A DNA stretch of 64,000 nt from Mermis nigrescens (GCA_036768485.1 JAVLUZ010000154.1:8544342-8608341); one strand, 5' to 3'; counted from the stretch's first letter, positions 1 through 12,985 are shown. The notes: a model not told the origin generated them from the sequence alone. Program-made: numbers and translations.

Positions 1-361
1 TAAAATTATCCTTATCGGCCAAATACTCTTGAACTGCAGTCTAGAAATTGTAAAGTAATTTGCAAAGTGCCAAATAAGCCTACGACCGATAAATTACTCT
101 AAAACCACTAAATTACTATTAAAAAACCTGAAAGCAATCACGTCAATAGGATTAGGCTAAGAGCATAATAATTTTAATCAGTATTTTACGCGAAATTCTT
201 ATCAGAATATTAAGATTTCTTATGACTTTACAAAAACTAATGCATAAGAATCGAAGAACCCGCTCCAGCCATACATTAACAAGAAGGATGGTGGGAGATC
301 CACAAGCCAAAGTCGGACGTCCCCCACCCCTTCCAATACCATAAAATTTTTGACCCCCTCC
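1..361. repeat. RptA repeat, left half
   Basis: Degenerate repeat with runs such as gaccccctccc and cggacgtcccccacccc. Similar text recurs around 8040-8360 and 38760-39270. At 38.8 kb the run continues without the insertion that follows here, so bases 1-361 and 1071-1220 look like two halves of one RptA copy split by the M element at 362-1070. Short open frames here are not convincing genes. Confidence 0.5.
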
Positions 362-1070
362 CAGTGTTTTTTTTGTATTCGGTAAAGATTTTTCCCGATG
401 TACAAAGACTTTTCGGGACCGTCTTTGCACATGTACAAAGATTTTTGGGAAGACAAAAATTGCAAAAAAGATCTGAAATTCGCAAAATTTTCGGCGCTTC
501 GCGCCGAAATGAGTAATTGTGTGTTCAATATATCGTGAAAATGGCAGAAATTGCATTTCAAGAAGAAAAATAACAACTTTTTCGGCGCTTTGCGCCGTTT
601 TACGATGATTCTTAGTGATTTTGCCCTTAGAGATCTACAACAGCTTATACACTACCAAAAGTCGAACAACTCTAATTGCTACTGTACCATATTATAGTAC
701 CCAAAAATTTGTGTGCACAAAATGTACAACGATTTTCGGGAAGACAAAAACTGTAAAAAGATGTAAACTTCCCGAAAAATTGTTTGTCCTACATATCTTT
801 TAAATGGCAGAAGTTGCATTTAGAATGGAAAAATGTCAAATTTTTCGGCGCTTCGCGCCGTTTTGAGACAATTTTCAGTAATTTTTGACGTCAGAAACCC
901 AGAAATTAGCTAAAATGCACTACCAAAGATCGAAAACCCTGTTTTACCACACTAAAATCGCTACCGTACTATATTATAGTACACAAAAATTTGCGTGTAT
1001 CAAATGTACCAAGACTCTTGGAGACCATCTTTGTACATGTACAACCGGACCTTGTACAAAACAAACACTG
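362..1070. mobile_element. M element copy 1 (hAT-type MITE, internally duplicated)
   Basis: The ends are CAGTGTTTTTTTTGTA and TACAAAACAAACACTG, imperfect inverted repeats. Flanks ccccctcc and tcctctcc resemble an aged 8-bp target duplication (6 of 8 match). The interior appears twice in tandem, about 440-760 and 761-1050: each half has an attatagtac stretch, a 'cactaccaaa' stretch and one or two GGCGC palindromes. No transposase is visible. Assignment to hAT rests on the end motif and duplication size; the 5335 and 11875 copies support the boundaries. Confidence 0.6.
493..505. repeat. Dispersed GGCGC-nnn-GCGCC palindrome (example copy)
   Basis: Five-base GC arms around a ttc/gaa loop, set in T- or A-rich sequence. 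Close copies start at 584, 847, 3652, 4039, 5783, 6020, 6734, 7453, 7830, 9604, 10410, 11123, 11682, 12176, 33001 and 34604. They lie in M, H1, R and unassigned sequence. Decayed forms (for example near 23278, 26330, 32627 and 40190) suggest repeated loss by mutation. Confidence 0.75.
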
Positions 1071-1220
1071 TCCTCTCCCGACTATTAGAAAAAGTTAACT
1101 TTTTGGCCTTTGTTAGGCGTGTTTTGACCATTTTTGACCAAAAATTGGAGGTCATTTATCAATTACCCCCCTTAAAATGGCAGGGAATCCCCAAATTTTG
1201 AGCCGTTACGTGTATGACCC
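1071..1220. repeat. RptA repeat, right half
   Basis: Continues the RptA text (cctctcccg ... ttttgaccatttttgac ... ggaggtcat ... ttgagccgttac) after the M insertion. The same order occurs around 38860-38950 without interruption. Confidence 0.45.
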
Positions 1221-1722
1221 AAGCACTTGTATTTAAGGATACTACGAGCTAACTTTACATATAACAAGGAGCACCAGATGGAGGTCTTATGGGATTTTAT
1301 TCGAAAACCGCATTTTTGGTATTTTCCATTGCTCTTTTCGAAGTTTAGCAAAAAACCGTTTTTTACTTTTTTCGTAGTGTCAGTCTACAGCATTCAGAGG
1401 CCATAAAATAGTTAAATCTAATTATCAGATTCCTCAAGAAAATTTTACATTTTTTATCCTGGGAGTGAAGACCTCACACGTGCATGTCTGGTCATTACTT
1501 CGATATCCCAATCATATCGCTGCAAATAAAGGCAGGCCTCATTTCGATCTTCTGTGCTACATATCTCTTGGAAATGGAGAATGGCCATTTCATTTGATTC
1601 GTTAGCGGAGGTATTTGAAGTATCCATATCAATAATTTAAACAGTAAATAAGGTTAAGTCTTTGTATTGGGTTAAACGCATAACTAGAATAATTAATGCA
1701 GTAGCAATTGATAATATATATA
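1221..1722. other. Unassigned AT-rich sequence
   Basis: No convincing open frame, RNA gene or repeat boundary was seen. Confidence 0.4.
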
Positions 1723-2420
1723 CGAGGGTTTTTAATTAAGTTCGTTTTAGCTGTCTAATAACTTTTTCTGTATAAGAGATATCAACATGTGTTTTTTGCA
1801 TATGGTGACGCAACTTCTGCTTTACATTACTAGAATCACCATTTTGTCCATTTTTTCCGCCTTTTCTAGAAAAAGTTTTTTAAAATACCTCACTTCTTTG
1901 GTTTAAGAAAAACAACTTTTATCTTGTCGCAGCTTGGGCACTGATTAGCATTTTATCTCAAAATTTCGGTAAAACAAAGATAGTTCATCGACTTTCATTG
2001 ATGCACTCACCAAAAATCCCATTGTTGATTAATTTTATCTTTTTGGTGATGCATTTTTCGTTAGAACTCAATTTTTTGCCGATTTCGACAAAAAATTTGC
2101 TTCATCACACATGCACGTTTTATGGACAAAAACTTTCTAAACAGTGCTTTACAACGTTGGATACTCTCAGCCGAAATATTTATCTTTTTCTTGAAGAATT
2201 GAAGTCATGGTACCTTCTGTTTAGGGCTATCTTTAATCAATTTTTAATCTATGATAAAACAAAATTATATTCACTAAGCTGAAGATATTAGAAGAAATGA
2301 TGAGTTCAGAGATGTATATAAAGCAGAAGTAGCAGAACAGCGAGCAAAAAACCGTGTTAATGACTTTGATAGAAAAAGAGTAATTAGACAGCTAAAACAG
2401 AGCTTAATTAACAACCCTCG
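1723..2420. mobile_element. Mar-N1 copy 1 (mariner-like, non-autonomous, 698 bp)
   Basis: Inverted ends CGAGGGTTTTTAATTAAG and its partner ending TTAACAACCCTCG, flanked by TA at 1721-1722 and 2421-2422. The similarity between ends continues inward through agctgtctaataacttttt. A second copy lies in reverse orientation at 49831-50523. The 94-residue open frame inside (1998-2282) has no transposase motif that I recognise and is broken in the other copy, so it is probably non-coding. The TA duplication and end sequence suggest mariner-type mobilisation. Confidence 0.8.
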
Positions 2421-3300
2421 TATATATTTACTTCATAAATTAACAATGAGTATTGTGAATAATCGAGTATACACACGATAGTGTACATATAACGATATAC
2501 AATAGTGCCATTCTCGAGAGTTACTTGAAGATGACACCACTTCAATGTATTTGAAAGACGCCCAAATAATGTAGTGCAATTGTAGGCGTTTCGATTACAT
2601 TTAATCTACTAACATGACGTAATCCGAATTTTAAAAAAAATTCAGCCTTTTTAAAATTAGGAATGACACGTAATGGATAACAATCTATGGGCCGATAGAG
2701 ACTTACAAATCTGTTGCTTCATTCATACATCTCCATACTATTTTATAATCTAAATACTTACTTTCAATTAACTAGATTTTCTATATTTTATTAAATTTAA
2801 AGACATGAGTATTCGAAAAGTAAAAGGACCGAGGTTCTGCATTAAAAGTGTTTTCACAAATTGTTCAGCAATTAAAAAGTAAAGCTGCTAAATAAAAATT
2901 TTTCAATCCCAGAGATCAATTTCTCACTTATTTTTATTTTCACATCATCCTAAACCAACTTGAACCTATATTATTTTTTAATTTCAGAAACTTAACTTTA
3001 ATAATTTCTGCATATTCATGCTAAAAAGTAACTTTAAAAACATCAATCCACGCAAATTTTCATACTAGAAAAAGTGATTGAAAGTTTAAAACGCATCTCT
3101 AATATACGGCATCTTTTGAGATAATTTGCCGAATACTATAAATTTCACCACTGTTATCAGTAAGAAAGTTTTAAGCATGCATCAAAATGCGCCAATGCTT
3201 AAGACGGTGACTGTGCCAGACCGATCCTGCATACGGACCAAAGGGTCCAGGATTCGGGAGAAACAAGCGTCAATACATACTGCAAAAATTCTCACATTTC
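2421..3300. other. Unassigned AT-rich sequence
   Basis: Very AT-rich with no gene signal. The 63-codon open frame at 3126-3317 lacks any recognisable motif. Confidence 0.4.
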
Positions 3301-4452
3301 GGGCACGTCCAAGATAATTTTTCAAAAACAACACCCGAATTCTCCCATGCAATTCTGCAATTGTTGCACCATCTAAGGAACGAAGTGAAAAGTCTCAAAA
3401 AAGGCATTATTTCATGCCTAGGACGCATTTCTACGTTTTTACGGCACCTGTTTCATACCCAGCAACATTTCGGACTCCCCTGACAAAAATCTTGGCTATA
3501 GCCTACGGTTCCACTCACCGATTTTTCCGCTAATCTGGTCTATTCGTCAACCAAAATTTTTGAGAAATCGAAAAAATTTTGGAGCTTGGTTGGCGTTTGT
3601 GGAAATTTTTTGCGCTAATGTTAAAAATGCGTTTTAGAGAGTTAAAACTTCGGCGCTTCGCGCCGAGTTGGTTTAATTCTTGCTTATTATTAATCTTTAA
3701 GCCGCGCCGCGCCAGTTTGCTAGCATTTTTTATCGACAATCTGGTCTAGAGCTTCATTCTACACTTGAAAATTCTTTTATCTTCTGCACTGGATTCGGAT
3801 TAGTTTTTGTAATTGCACTAAATGCGTTTTAGAGAAGTAGAGCACTTGCAAAATACTCTTCGGTTGATTCGATTCTTACCCGTTATTGATGTTGTGAGCA
3901 TGCGCTGGTGTAATTGCAGCATTTTTCTCGATAATGTAGTCTAGAACTCCACTACGATTGAAAATCCTTACCTTCTAGCGCCGCACTATGCTACCGCAAG
4001 AAAAGCGATTTAGAGAGCGAAATTTCAAAATTCGTGCTGGCGCCTTCGCGCCATTTGATACATCATGGTTTTGGTGGCTCAGAAACGACTTCAGAATTCG
4101 GTCTAGCGTCGTCTACACTGAAGGAAGGAAGTCAAGGTCACAGCATAAGTCATCGCACGCTGGTCGTGATGGCTTCTTGCATGGGCGCGAAGTTTTTGTA
4201 CAAAAGGTGCATCAGACACCGCTGTTGCGCTGTGTACATGAGATTTTCTTCTCAAAAAACACTGATTTTTCAACGCTGGGCACTCTACTTTAGACGTTTT
4301 GAGACCTCCCAAAAAACGCGATGAAAAGGTCGAAAACCGTGGAAAAAATTTTGGGGTTCGGTCTATTTCGTAACCAGAACTGCTGGGAAAAAGCGGTGGT
4401 TCCGCTGACTGCGTTTCAGAGTACGTGAAAAAACAGGGGCCTACCCACCTGT
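3301..4452. repeat. Repeat debris with GC palindromes
   Basis: Contains the palindromes at 3652-3664 and 4039-4052 and a ttggctatagcc stretch like the 'ggctacgcc' repeat ends near 23990. Open frames of about 100-150 codons around 3988-4561 run through the palindrome and into the H2 terminus and are not treated as genes. Confidence 0.4.
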
Positions 4453-5093
4453 CAGTGATCGGACCCAGGGGTGCTTTTTGGACACTCGGCCTCGGCCTCG
4501 GCCGAGGCGACTTAAAAAGGCCGGTGGCGTAATGCCGAGGGTCGAGCTTATATAACTGCACCCATAAATAGTACTCTTAGAATATTTTGTATGCACATGA
4601 GCTAGAGAATAATCGTAATATTAAACACTTTATCGAATGTCAAACAATTCACTTTTATTTTCAATAATAGTAGATTAAATGTGTGAAGGATTTATTGATT
4701 ATAAAGTCAGCAGCATGAAAGCATACTTAATTTAACAAGTTGCCGTTGATGAAGACTTGGAAAAGTTGATAAAAAATATGGCTGAACAAGCACTTAAAAA
4801 CTTTTATTACTATAAATAATAAAACAGTGTCGAAGAAATAAACGAACAAACGAAATAAGCTAAGTAAAGACAGAACTGTAGCCATTGTTGTGCTCGCTTT
4901 TGCAGTAATGCATGTTTAAACACGCTTTTTCGGTCATCCAATTCTGGTGTGGCAGGTAATATGACGGAAACTGCACTGTACTTTCCGATCATAGTTTCCC
5001 AAGGTCCAGAGTTGAGGGAAGAGTGAAATCCCAAAATGGGGGACCAGTAAATTAAGTAGAGTCTTTGTATGAGCGAACAAATTTTTGTAGATA

Positions 5094-5275
<182 letters not shown>

Positions 5276-5334
5276 CATACACATTTTTCACATACTAGCC
5301 AGTGTGTGACCTGCAACCGGCATGCAGTCCTAAA

Positions 5335-7404
5335 CAGTGTTTTGTGCAAGATACCTTTTTGCGCGTACAAAGATGGTATCCAAAAGTCTTTGATTATTTT
5401 GTACATGCAGAATACTTGTGTACTATTATACAGTGATCGTACGGGGTCAGATTTTCACCCCCGATCAGGGGTCGGGGTCGGAGATGAAAAACCCCGGTTT
5501 TCGGTCGAGTCGGAATCGGGGTCGGGGTTGAAGATTAACAATTAACATTGCATGATTACATACCAATTTGAAAAGGATAAAAACGATACCTTCACTTGTT
5601 TGTAGAGCATACTAATAAAGGTGGTTATGTTCAACATTTTATTTTCATTCCAAGTTCAAGCATGGTTTTAGCAATTTAGCATTACTTTCAATTTTAATCA
5701 CTAATCGCTCTCGCTTTTCCGTATTTTTCCACAGTTTTTTCATAACGGTTTTCTATGGCGCACTGATTGTAGAGGAGCCAATGGCACGAAGCGCCGAAAA
5801 TTTTCGCAATTTTTACCGTTTTCATGTAGAATTTACGTCTTTTTATTGACAAACAGTTCGGAAATCATAAGTGCCGCAAAGCATCAAGAAATTCAGTCAT
5901 ATTTTACCGCCCTGACAATAATCGGCGGTGCTAAGCGCAGAAAAAATTTTGACGTTTTTACTCTTTAAACTCAATTTATACCGCTTAAATCATACAGAGC
6001 AGATAAACTACATAATTGCGGCGCGAAGCGCCAAAAATTTTTAAAAATTTCTAATCCTTTCACCTTTTCTGTCCTCCTAAAAATCTCTTTCAACATGTAG
6101 GGCGAGATTGTGCGACTGGGGAGTCTGGGGTGGCGCGCTCAAGCGCCACCAGCGAGGTCAGAGCAGACCCCTCGAAAATTTTGTAAAAAAGCACTATAAT
6201 TTTTAATTAGTAAAGTTAAAATTTTTCGCAAATTAGCAAAATCTCGCTTCTGAATTAAGTCCAAAAAAAACTTAAAATTGATGAACACTCACACTGCACA
6301 AAACTTCTGAGCTGAAATGCGTTTTTCGACCTCTGCTTGGTATATAGCGCAGCAAGGGGTCGCAACCAATAAGTCATTGAAAGATGTATCAATGAGAATT
6401 TTGTTCTTACCATTTTCAGGCCCATTTGTGGCCTTCTCATTAACTAGTTCAGAAAACAGAAAATGCGCAGAAACACAAGAAAATTTGGCCTTTCCTTCCA
6501 TTTGAGATAGATTTATGTGTCCTTGTAAAGAAAGATAAACAAAGCAGAGAATAGATAAATTGGTACGCAAACATTTTCGCACTTTTACTATTATGTTCAA
6601 CAAGCATGTGCAGTTTCATTAAATGAACTAATAGTGCATTAAATCACTAAAGTGCTGCGAAGTGCTGGATTATTTTAACAGATTCAAGCTTTTAAATTCA
6701 TTGTACCTATATAACAATAAATAATAATGACTCGGCGAGAAGCGCCGGAAAATTTTGACGTTTGTGCCTTTTTAAACTCAATGTTCTGGACACATTGCGC
6801 CAGAAAAATCAGCATAATTTCTGAAAAATTCCGGGGGGCATGTGCCTCCATTCCCCCCGGCTACGCCTGTGATTCTGCAGTAATTTCGGCGCACTTCATA
6901 ATGGAAAATTTGCGGACATGTATGACTTTTTATGAAATATTGCGAGTGTCGAGTTTAACATATTAATTTTGCTGGTGAATGAATCGTCCTTGTTCCGAAT
7001 TTATTTGCTATTTATACAATTCTTCTAAGTACCAACAAATAAATGCTATTTCACCCCCTAAAAAAGGTTCAACCCCGACTCGAAAAATCATGCCCCCGGT
7101 CGGGGGTCGGGGTCGGGTTTTAGGCTAGGGTTTTTCGGGGTCGGGGTCGAGGTCGGGGTCCCCGTACGATCACTGCTATTATAGTATGGTACAGTAGCGA
7201 TTTAGTGTGGTAAAACAGGGTTTTTCGACCTTTGGTAGTGCATCTTAGCTGATTCCTGAATTGCTGAATATTTGACATTTTTGCAAATCTACACCTTTTT
7301 ACAGTTTTTGTCTCTCCAAAACTCTTTGTGCATGTACAAAGACGGTCCTGAAAAGATTCTGTATATACATTATGAAAAATCTTTGCCCAATACGAAAAAC
7401 CGTG
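5335..7404. mobile_element. M element copy 2, split by H1
   Basis: Starts CAGTGTTTTGTGC and ends TACGAAAAACCGTG. The 8-bp flanks gtcctaaa (5327-5334) and gccctaaa (7405-7412) match at 7 of 8. H1 copy 1 with its own duplication is inserted inside; without it, M is about 317 bp. The characteristic tgtacaaaga and ttagtgtggtaaaac stretches lie on either side of H1. No coding capacity. Confidence 0.75.
5431..7175. mobile_element. H1 copy 1 (hAT-type non-autonomous, 1745 bp)
   Basis: Perfect 8-bp duplication ctattata at 5423-5430 and 7176-7183. Inverted ends are CAGTGATCGTACGGGG and CCCCGTACGATCACTG. Both subterminal zones are runs of ggggtc units. The element aligns along its length with H1 copy 2 at 9824-11591. 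Internal open frames (for example 6289-6603 minus) are shared between copies but differ by frame-changing indels, so no functional transposase is claimed. Confidence 0.92.
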
Positions 7405-7412
7405 GCCCTAAA

Positions 7413-8640
7413 TGTGATAATTCGGCTTGAATTGAATAAATAATATTAGTTCGGCACGAAGCGCCGAAATTGTTATCAGCTTTTGATGAAATTTACACAT
7501 AAAGCTCGACTGAGCAAGCTAAAACAACTTGTACTACAAAATCAGAAATATTACAGATATTTTAATATGCCAATTAAATCTTGTAATAAGCACTACTGTG
7601 CTTAGAAATCCAATGCAACATTAGGATAAATTAGTCAATTTTATTTTTGAACGGCAAAAAAGTGCAAAGTTATTAAATAGTACTTATTTTGCATAAAATT
7701 TTTAAAAACAGTATAAATAGATACAAAAGATATTTAAATCTGCATAAAGATGCTTAGATTACACAAAAATTGATTTTGGAGTGTTTATTTTCCCTGCTTC
7801 AATCTAAATAGAGTATATTAGCGATATTTTGCGCGAAGCGCCGAAAACTTTTTAAAAATTTCCCAAAATAAACTGAAAAACGATATAATCAATATCACAT
7901 TGTACAAGAAAGTATTTTAACATTGTATAAAAATGGCTCCAAAAAATGCACGAGCCGAAATTGATTTTTGGCGAAACCTGCATTTGTTGGCCATTTTTAG
8001 GTGCGTTTTTGCGATTTTCGGCAGAAAATTCGTGATCCTTTACCCCTCTCCCATAAAAATGGCGGAAAACTATACGTGCAACAGGGGTTCGGGGAATTCC
8101 CCATCCACCCAGGGTTGGACGTCCTCCCCACACCCTTCCCTCCAACGTCAGGAAATTTTGACCCACCCTCCCCGTTTTTGGCGAAAATTTGCGCTTTTTT
8201 GGCTTTATTTTTAGGTGCTTTTGCCATTTTTGACATAAAATTAGAGTCGCTAATCCCACCTCCTTCTAAAAATGGCCAGGGACCCCTACCCGAAATTTCA
8301 AGCCGTTACATGTATGCCGAGGAGCCCCTCACGAAAATTTTGAGCTATTGCATGCATGTTTTATAGTGATAGTTAGTCTATTCACTCCTGCTTACATTCA
8401 AAAATACTGTATCACTTCGTGAAATTCTGATAGTTAGCTGAACTTTTGCCATATTAAAAATTAACTTCAAAAATTATTCAAAAAGTTTTCACCAAAAATC
8501 GTCTGACAGTGACTTGAGTCTTGTACCCTGAGAGGAGGGTAATAACCCTCCCTCATCCCCGCTTTGGGAATGTGTGTTTCCGATCCATGTAGCGGGCGTG
8601 AGAATTGAAACTTAGTCATCACATGGGTAATAACTTGGCA
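7413..8640. repeat. Interior of H2 copy A: palindromes and an RptA copy
   Basis: Contains palindromes at 7453-7465 and 7830-7842. RptA text runs about 7925-8360 (ggaaattttgacccaccctcc, ttgacataaaattagag, ccgaaatttcaagccgtta). The overlapping open frames on both strands here are repeat-derived. Confidence 0.45.
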
Positions 8641-8886
8641 CTTTGCTATATGTAACTTGGTGTAACTGGGTACGCGACTAAAACCATAAGAAAAGCCAAT
8701 AGGTAAAAAATAGCCTGTGTTCTGCAGATGCATTCTAAATAGGTACTTGGTATTCAACGGATATATTAAACTTATTCAAATTTGATTTTAACCGTCGGCG
8801 CCTTGGCACTTTTCAGCTTCGCCCTCGGCGCCGAGGCTCCAAAAAAGCGCCGAGATGCTGAGGCCAAGGCCTCGGTCCAATCACTG

Positions 8887-9670
8887 CCCACTGTCTGTCG
8901 ATTATTACCAGCTTCTTTATTTTTCATAAGCTTTAGGCTTAGATTCATGTGGGTGGTAGTGCTCCTGCTCCCGCTTAGGTCAAGATAAAGGAGCTAATGT
9001 GCGCACACAGAGCAGGTCCAGTGTTGCCAACCCAGATTTTCAAAAACCCCAAATCACTGGCCAAAAAAACCTCAAAAATTAGGGTAAAACCTCAAAATTT
9101 AGAAATGAATTCTATCCAGTGTACAATAAGATTTACAGGCTTTGTAGCTATTTTCATTTAAGCTTAGCCCAAATTTGTGGTTCTGCTTAAGTGGATCTAA
9201 TTTTATAGCTATAACTCAGTTCAGGGTGGCCACTGGCTTCCTAAAATAAAATTCCCGGGTTTTCCCGGGGTTTCTCGGGTGATTTATGGGCAATTTCCCG
9301 GTTTTAAATCATGCTTTAAACGCACCTGATACATGCAGAAGTGTCATGATAAGAACATGAAAAAGGGTGAGGCACAAGCAACTTTCAATCAAACAAATGC
9401 AAATACTACCCGAAACGTTTTGGAACAATCATAATTTCTTTTTCAATGATGCTATCGAGTTGTTGATAGCAGTTCTCGCAGACCTATAATATAGTACAGT
9501 AGCGATTTTAGTGTGGTAAAAGAGGGTTTTCGATCTTTAGTTGTGTATTTCAGCTAACTTCTAGGTCTCTCACGCCAAACATTACTACGAATTGACTCAA
9601 AACGGCGCAAGCGCCGAAAAATTTGGCATTTTTCCATTCTAAATGCAAATTCTGCCATTTTAAAGATATA
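8887..9670. repeat. Fragments with hAT-like ends
   Basis: cagtgttgccaacccagatt near 9019 and cagggtggccactgg near 9222, the latter followed by cccgggttttcccggggttt, resemble hAT terminal sequences, but no partner ends were found. An M-like fragment (gtagcgattttagtgtggta ... ggcgcaagcgcc) occupies about 9490-9665. Confidence 0.35.
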
Positions 9671-9823
9671 CAGGACCAGTGGCGAATCTAGGATTTTCCT
9701 AAGGGCGGTATCCCAGCTTTTCCAAAGACAGTCGAAAATAGATCAAAAAATTTGTCCTTGATGCGCAAAATAACGTTTTTTGGTGCTTTACATTGTATAC
9801 TTTTACATAAAATCACTTGACGC

Positions 9824-11591
9824 CAGTGATCGTACGGGGTCAGATTTTCACCCCCGATCGGGGTCGGGGTCGGGGATGAAAAACCCCGGTTTTCGGGGTC
9901 GGGGTCGGGGTCGGGGTTGGAGATTAACAATTAACATTGCATGATTACATACCAATTTGAAAAGGATAAAAACAAACAATACCTTCAATTGTTTGTAGAG
10001 CATACTAATGAAGCTGGTTATGTTCAACATTTTATTTTCATTCCAAGTTCAAACATGATTTTAGCAATTTAGCATTACTTTCAGTTTTAATCACTAATCG
10101 CTATCGCTTTTTCGTATTCCTCCACAGTTTTTTCATAACGGTTTTCTATGGCGCACTAATTGTAGAGGAGCCAATGGCGCGAGCGCTGAAAATTTTCGAA
10201 ATTTTTACCGTTTTCATGTAGAATTTACGCCTTTTTATTGACAAACAGTTCGGAAATCATAAGTGGCGCAAAGCATCAAGAAATTCAGTCATATTTTACC
10301 GCCCTAAGACAATAATCGGCGGTGCTAAGCGCAAGGAAAATTTTGACGTTTTTACTCTTTAAACTCAATTTATACCGCTTAAATCCTACAGAACAGATAA
10401 ACTAATTGTGGCGCAAAGCGCCGAAATTTTAAAAATTCCTAATCCTTTTTTTACCTTTTCTGTCCTCCTAAAAAATCTCTTTCAACATGTAGAACGAGAT
10501 TGTACGGCTGGGGGTCTGGGGTGGCGCACTCAAGCGCCCCCAGCGAAGTCCAGAGCAGAACCCCCGAAAATTTTGTAAAAAAGCACTCTAATTTTTAATT
10601 AAAAAAGTTAAAATTTTCGCAAATTGGCAAAATCTCGGTTCTGAATTAAGTCCAAAAAAACTTAAAATTGATGAACACCTACACTGCATAAAACTTTTGA
10701 GCTGAAATGCGTTTTTCGACCTCTGCTAAGTATGTAGCGCAGCAACGGGTCACAACCAAGAAGTCATTGAAAGATGTATCAATGAGAATTTTGTTCTTAC
10801 CATTTTCAGGCCCATTTGTGGCCTTGTTATTAACTACTTCAGAAAACAGAAAATGCGCAAAACACAAGAAAATTTGGCCTTTCCTTTCATTTAAAATAGA
10901 ATTATGTGTCCTTGTAAAGAAAGATAAACAAAGCAGAGAATAGACAAATTGGTACGCAAACATTTTCGCACTTTTACTATTATGTTCAACAAGCATGTGC
11001 AGTTTCATTCAATGAACTAATAGTGCATTAAATCACTGAAAAGCTGCGAAGAGCTGGATTATTATAACAGATTCGAGCTTTTAAATTCATTGGATCTGTA
11101 TAACAATAAATAATAATGACTCGGCGCAAAGCGCCGGAAAATTTTACGTTTGTGCCTTTTTAAACTCAATGTTCTGGACACATTGCGCCAGAAAAATCAA
11201 CATAATTTCTGAAAAATTCCGGGGGGGTGTGCCTCCATCCCCCGGCTACGCCTGTGATTCCGCAGTAATTTCGGCGCACTTCATAATGGAAAATATGCGA
11301 AGATGTATGTACGTCAACAACATGGCGACCAGGCGTACTTTTTATGAAATATCGCGAGTGTCAAGTTTAACATGTTAATTTTGCTGGTGAATGAATCGCC
11401 TTTGTTTCGAATTTTATTTGCTATTTATACAATTCTTCTATGTACCATCAAATAAAATGCTATATTCCACCCCCGAAAAAAAGATTCAACCACGACTCAA
11501 AAAATCATGCCCCCGGTCGGGGGTCGGGGTCGGGGTTTAGGCCGGGGTTTTTGGGGTCGGGGTCGGGGTCGGGGTCCCCATACGATCACTG
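9824..11591. mobile_element. H1 copy 2 (hAT-type non-autonomous, 1768 bp)
   Basis: Perfect 8-bp duplication cttgacgc at 9816-9823 and 11592-11599. Inverted ends are CAGTGATCGTACGGGG and CCCCATACGATCACTG, with ggggtc-rich subterminal arrays. The uninterrupted host sequence is visible in the reverse-oriented R copy near 34695-34725. Internal order matches copy 1: a palindrome near 10410, a 'gggggtctggggtggcgc' stretch, the shared open segment 10679-11008, and the palindrome at 11123. Confidence 0.92.
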
Positions 11592-11874
11592 CTTGACGCA
11601 ATATATTTTCTAAAAATTTTAAAATGTTAGACAATTTTGTGCGAAAAAATCATTAAATTTCTTTGACTTTAACAAAAACCTGGCGCGAAGCGCCGGAACA
11701 TTTGTGGAATTAAGGCGGATAGACGTCTAGAAGCATGATTTACTGCTTGATTTCCTATATTTATATCACTTGATGCGAAATATCGAAATTTTTGATTGAA
11801 AATAGAAGAAAACTATGCAAAAATAGCTGTTAAAATTGTTTTGAAATCTATATGAACAGAAAATGGCTTCAAGA

Positions 11875-12317
11875 CAGTCTTTTTTTGTACAAGGTCCGTT
11901 TGTACATATACAAAGATGGTCCCTAAAAGTATTTGTACATTTTGTACACACAAATTTTGGGTACTATGATATAGCTGCGGTAACGACTTTAGTGTCGTAA
12001 AAACAGAGTTGTTCGACCTTTGGTAGTGTATTTTGGCTAATTCCTGGTTTAATGAGGGCAGAAATCATTAAGAATCGTCTTAAAACGGCGCGAAGCGCAA
12101 GAAGTTGACATGTTCCCTATCGAAATGCGATTTCTGCTATTATAAAAATATATAGGACACACAATTACTCATTTCGGCGCAAAGCGCCGAAAAATTTTGC
12201 GAATTCCATACCTTTTTTGCAGATTTTGTCTTCCCAAAAATCTTTGTACATCTACAGATATGGTCCCAAAAAGTCTGTGTACATCAGGGAAAATGTTTGC
12301 CGAATACAAAAAACGTG
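11875..12317. mobile_element. M element copy 3
   Basis: Starts CAGTCTTTTTTTGTACAAGG and ends ATACAAAAAACGTG; flanks are cttcaaga and cttccatg. The R paralogue near 34420 has the flanks joined, with a single 'cttccagg', which supports the insertion boundaries. Contains the tgtacaaagatggtccc motif and palindromes at about 12087 and 12176. Confidence 0.7.
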
Positions 12318-12480
12318 CTTCCATGTCGCCAGGAAAGTAAATAAATGTCATTAATAGGTATCATCCGGCGCCGGAAAAATTAGAGAAGTTATAATCCCTG
12401 ACGGCCAAAAATCATTGCAAATTGCTTATCCATTCTTTATCTCGCCAAATATTTTTGGCCAATAGGGGGGTGTCAATATG

Positions 12481-12985
12481 ACCACTAGAGCTGTTCAATT
12501 CGTAAATTTTGCTACCCATTTCTAAAACATGGTGAGAATCAAATAGACAACCTCTTAAATAAAGGCCATTTTCTGCATAAAACCTGTGCAGAACAGAAGA
12601 AATAGATGCAAAATACGCTTTAGGTTGTATAAAGACTAAAAATCGAGCGTTTAAACCCTTGTCAGCTTGGGAATAAGTAGACTCTAATCATAATTTTAAA
12701 ATTTTAGCGATTTTGGCTACAAAAAAGCGATGGGGAGTAAAGGAAAAATCATTCTTATATTTCATTTCGGGGTCACGTGTTCCCCCTATCCTTCGGGATA
12801 CGGGGTTGATTACCCCTGTTAGATTATTGGACAAACAGGTCTATACCTACCTAGTCAATGCAAACAATACTCCAGTGGAAGGAATTTATAGATTCTAAGC
12901 TGCGTACAATAAATACTTCGTATGATTAGAAAATCGAAGATAAATTTGTTATTCATAATTAATTATAATTACGTTTGGCACACCG
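12481..12985. other. Unassigned sequence
   Basis: The 61-codon open frame at 12713-12898 has no recognisable motif. No RNA gene was seen. Confidence 0.35.

Larger units (their letters stand above)
9673..12480. repeat. R repeat copy 1, interrupted by H1 and M
   Basis: Three pieces, 9673-9823, 11592-11874 and 12318-12480, read as one sequence once H1 copy 2 and M copy 3 are skipped. The same sequence, uninterrupted and reversed, is present at about 34230-34830 (ggcggatagacgtctaga, ctatgcaaaaatagctgt, aataggtatcatccggcg). It begins with ccagtggcgaatctaggatt, a variant of the 'ggcggatccaggat' ends seen at 22955 and 33230. Confidence 0.65.

Noticed and set aside
1998..2282. 94-codon frame in Mar-N1 as a transposase
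   Set aside because: No DDE or helix-turn-helix pattern, and the frame is not kept in the second copy.
4103..4561. 152-codon minus-strand frame
   Set aside because: It spans a GC palindrome and the terminus of H2 and has no domain pattern.
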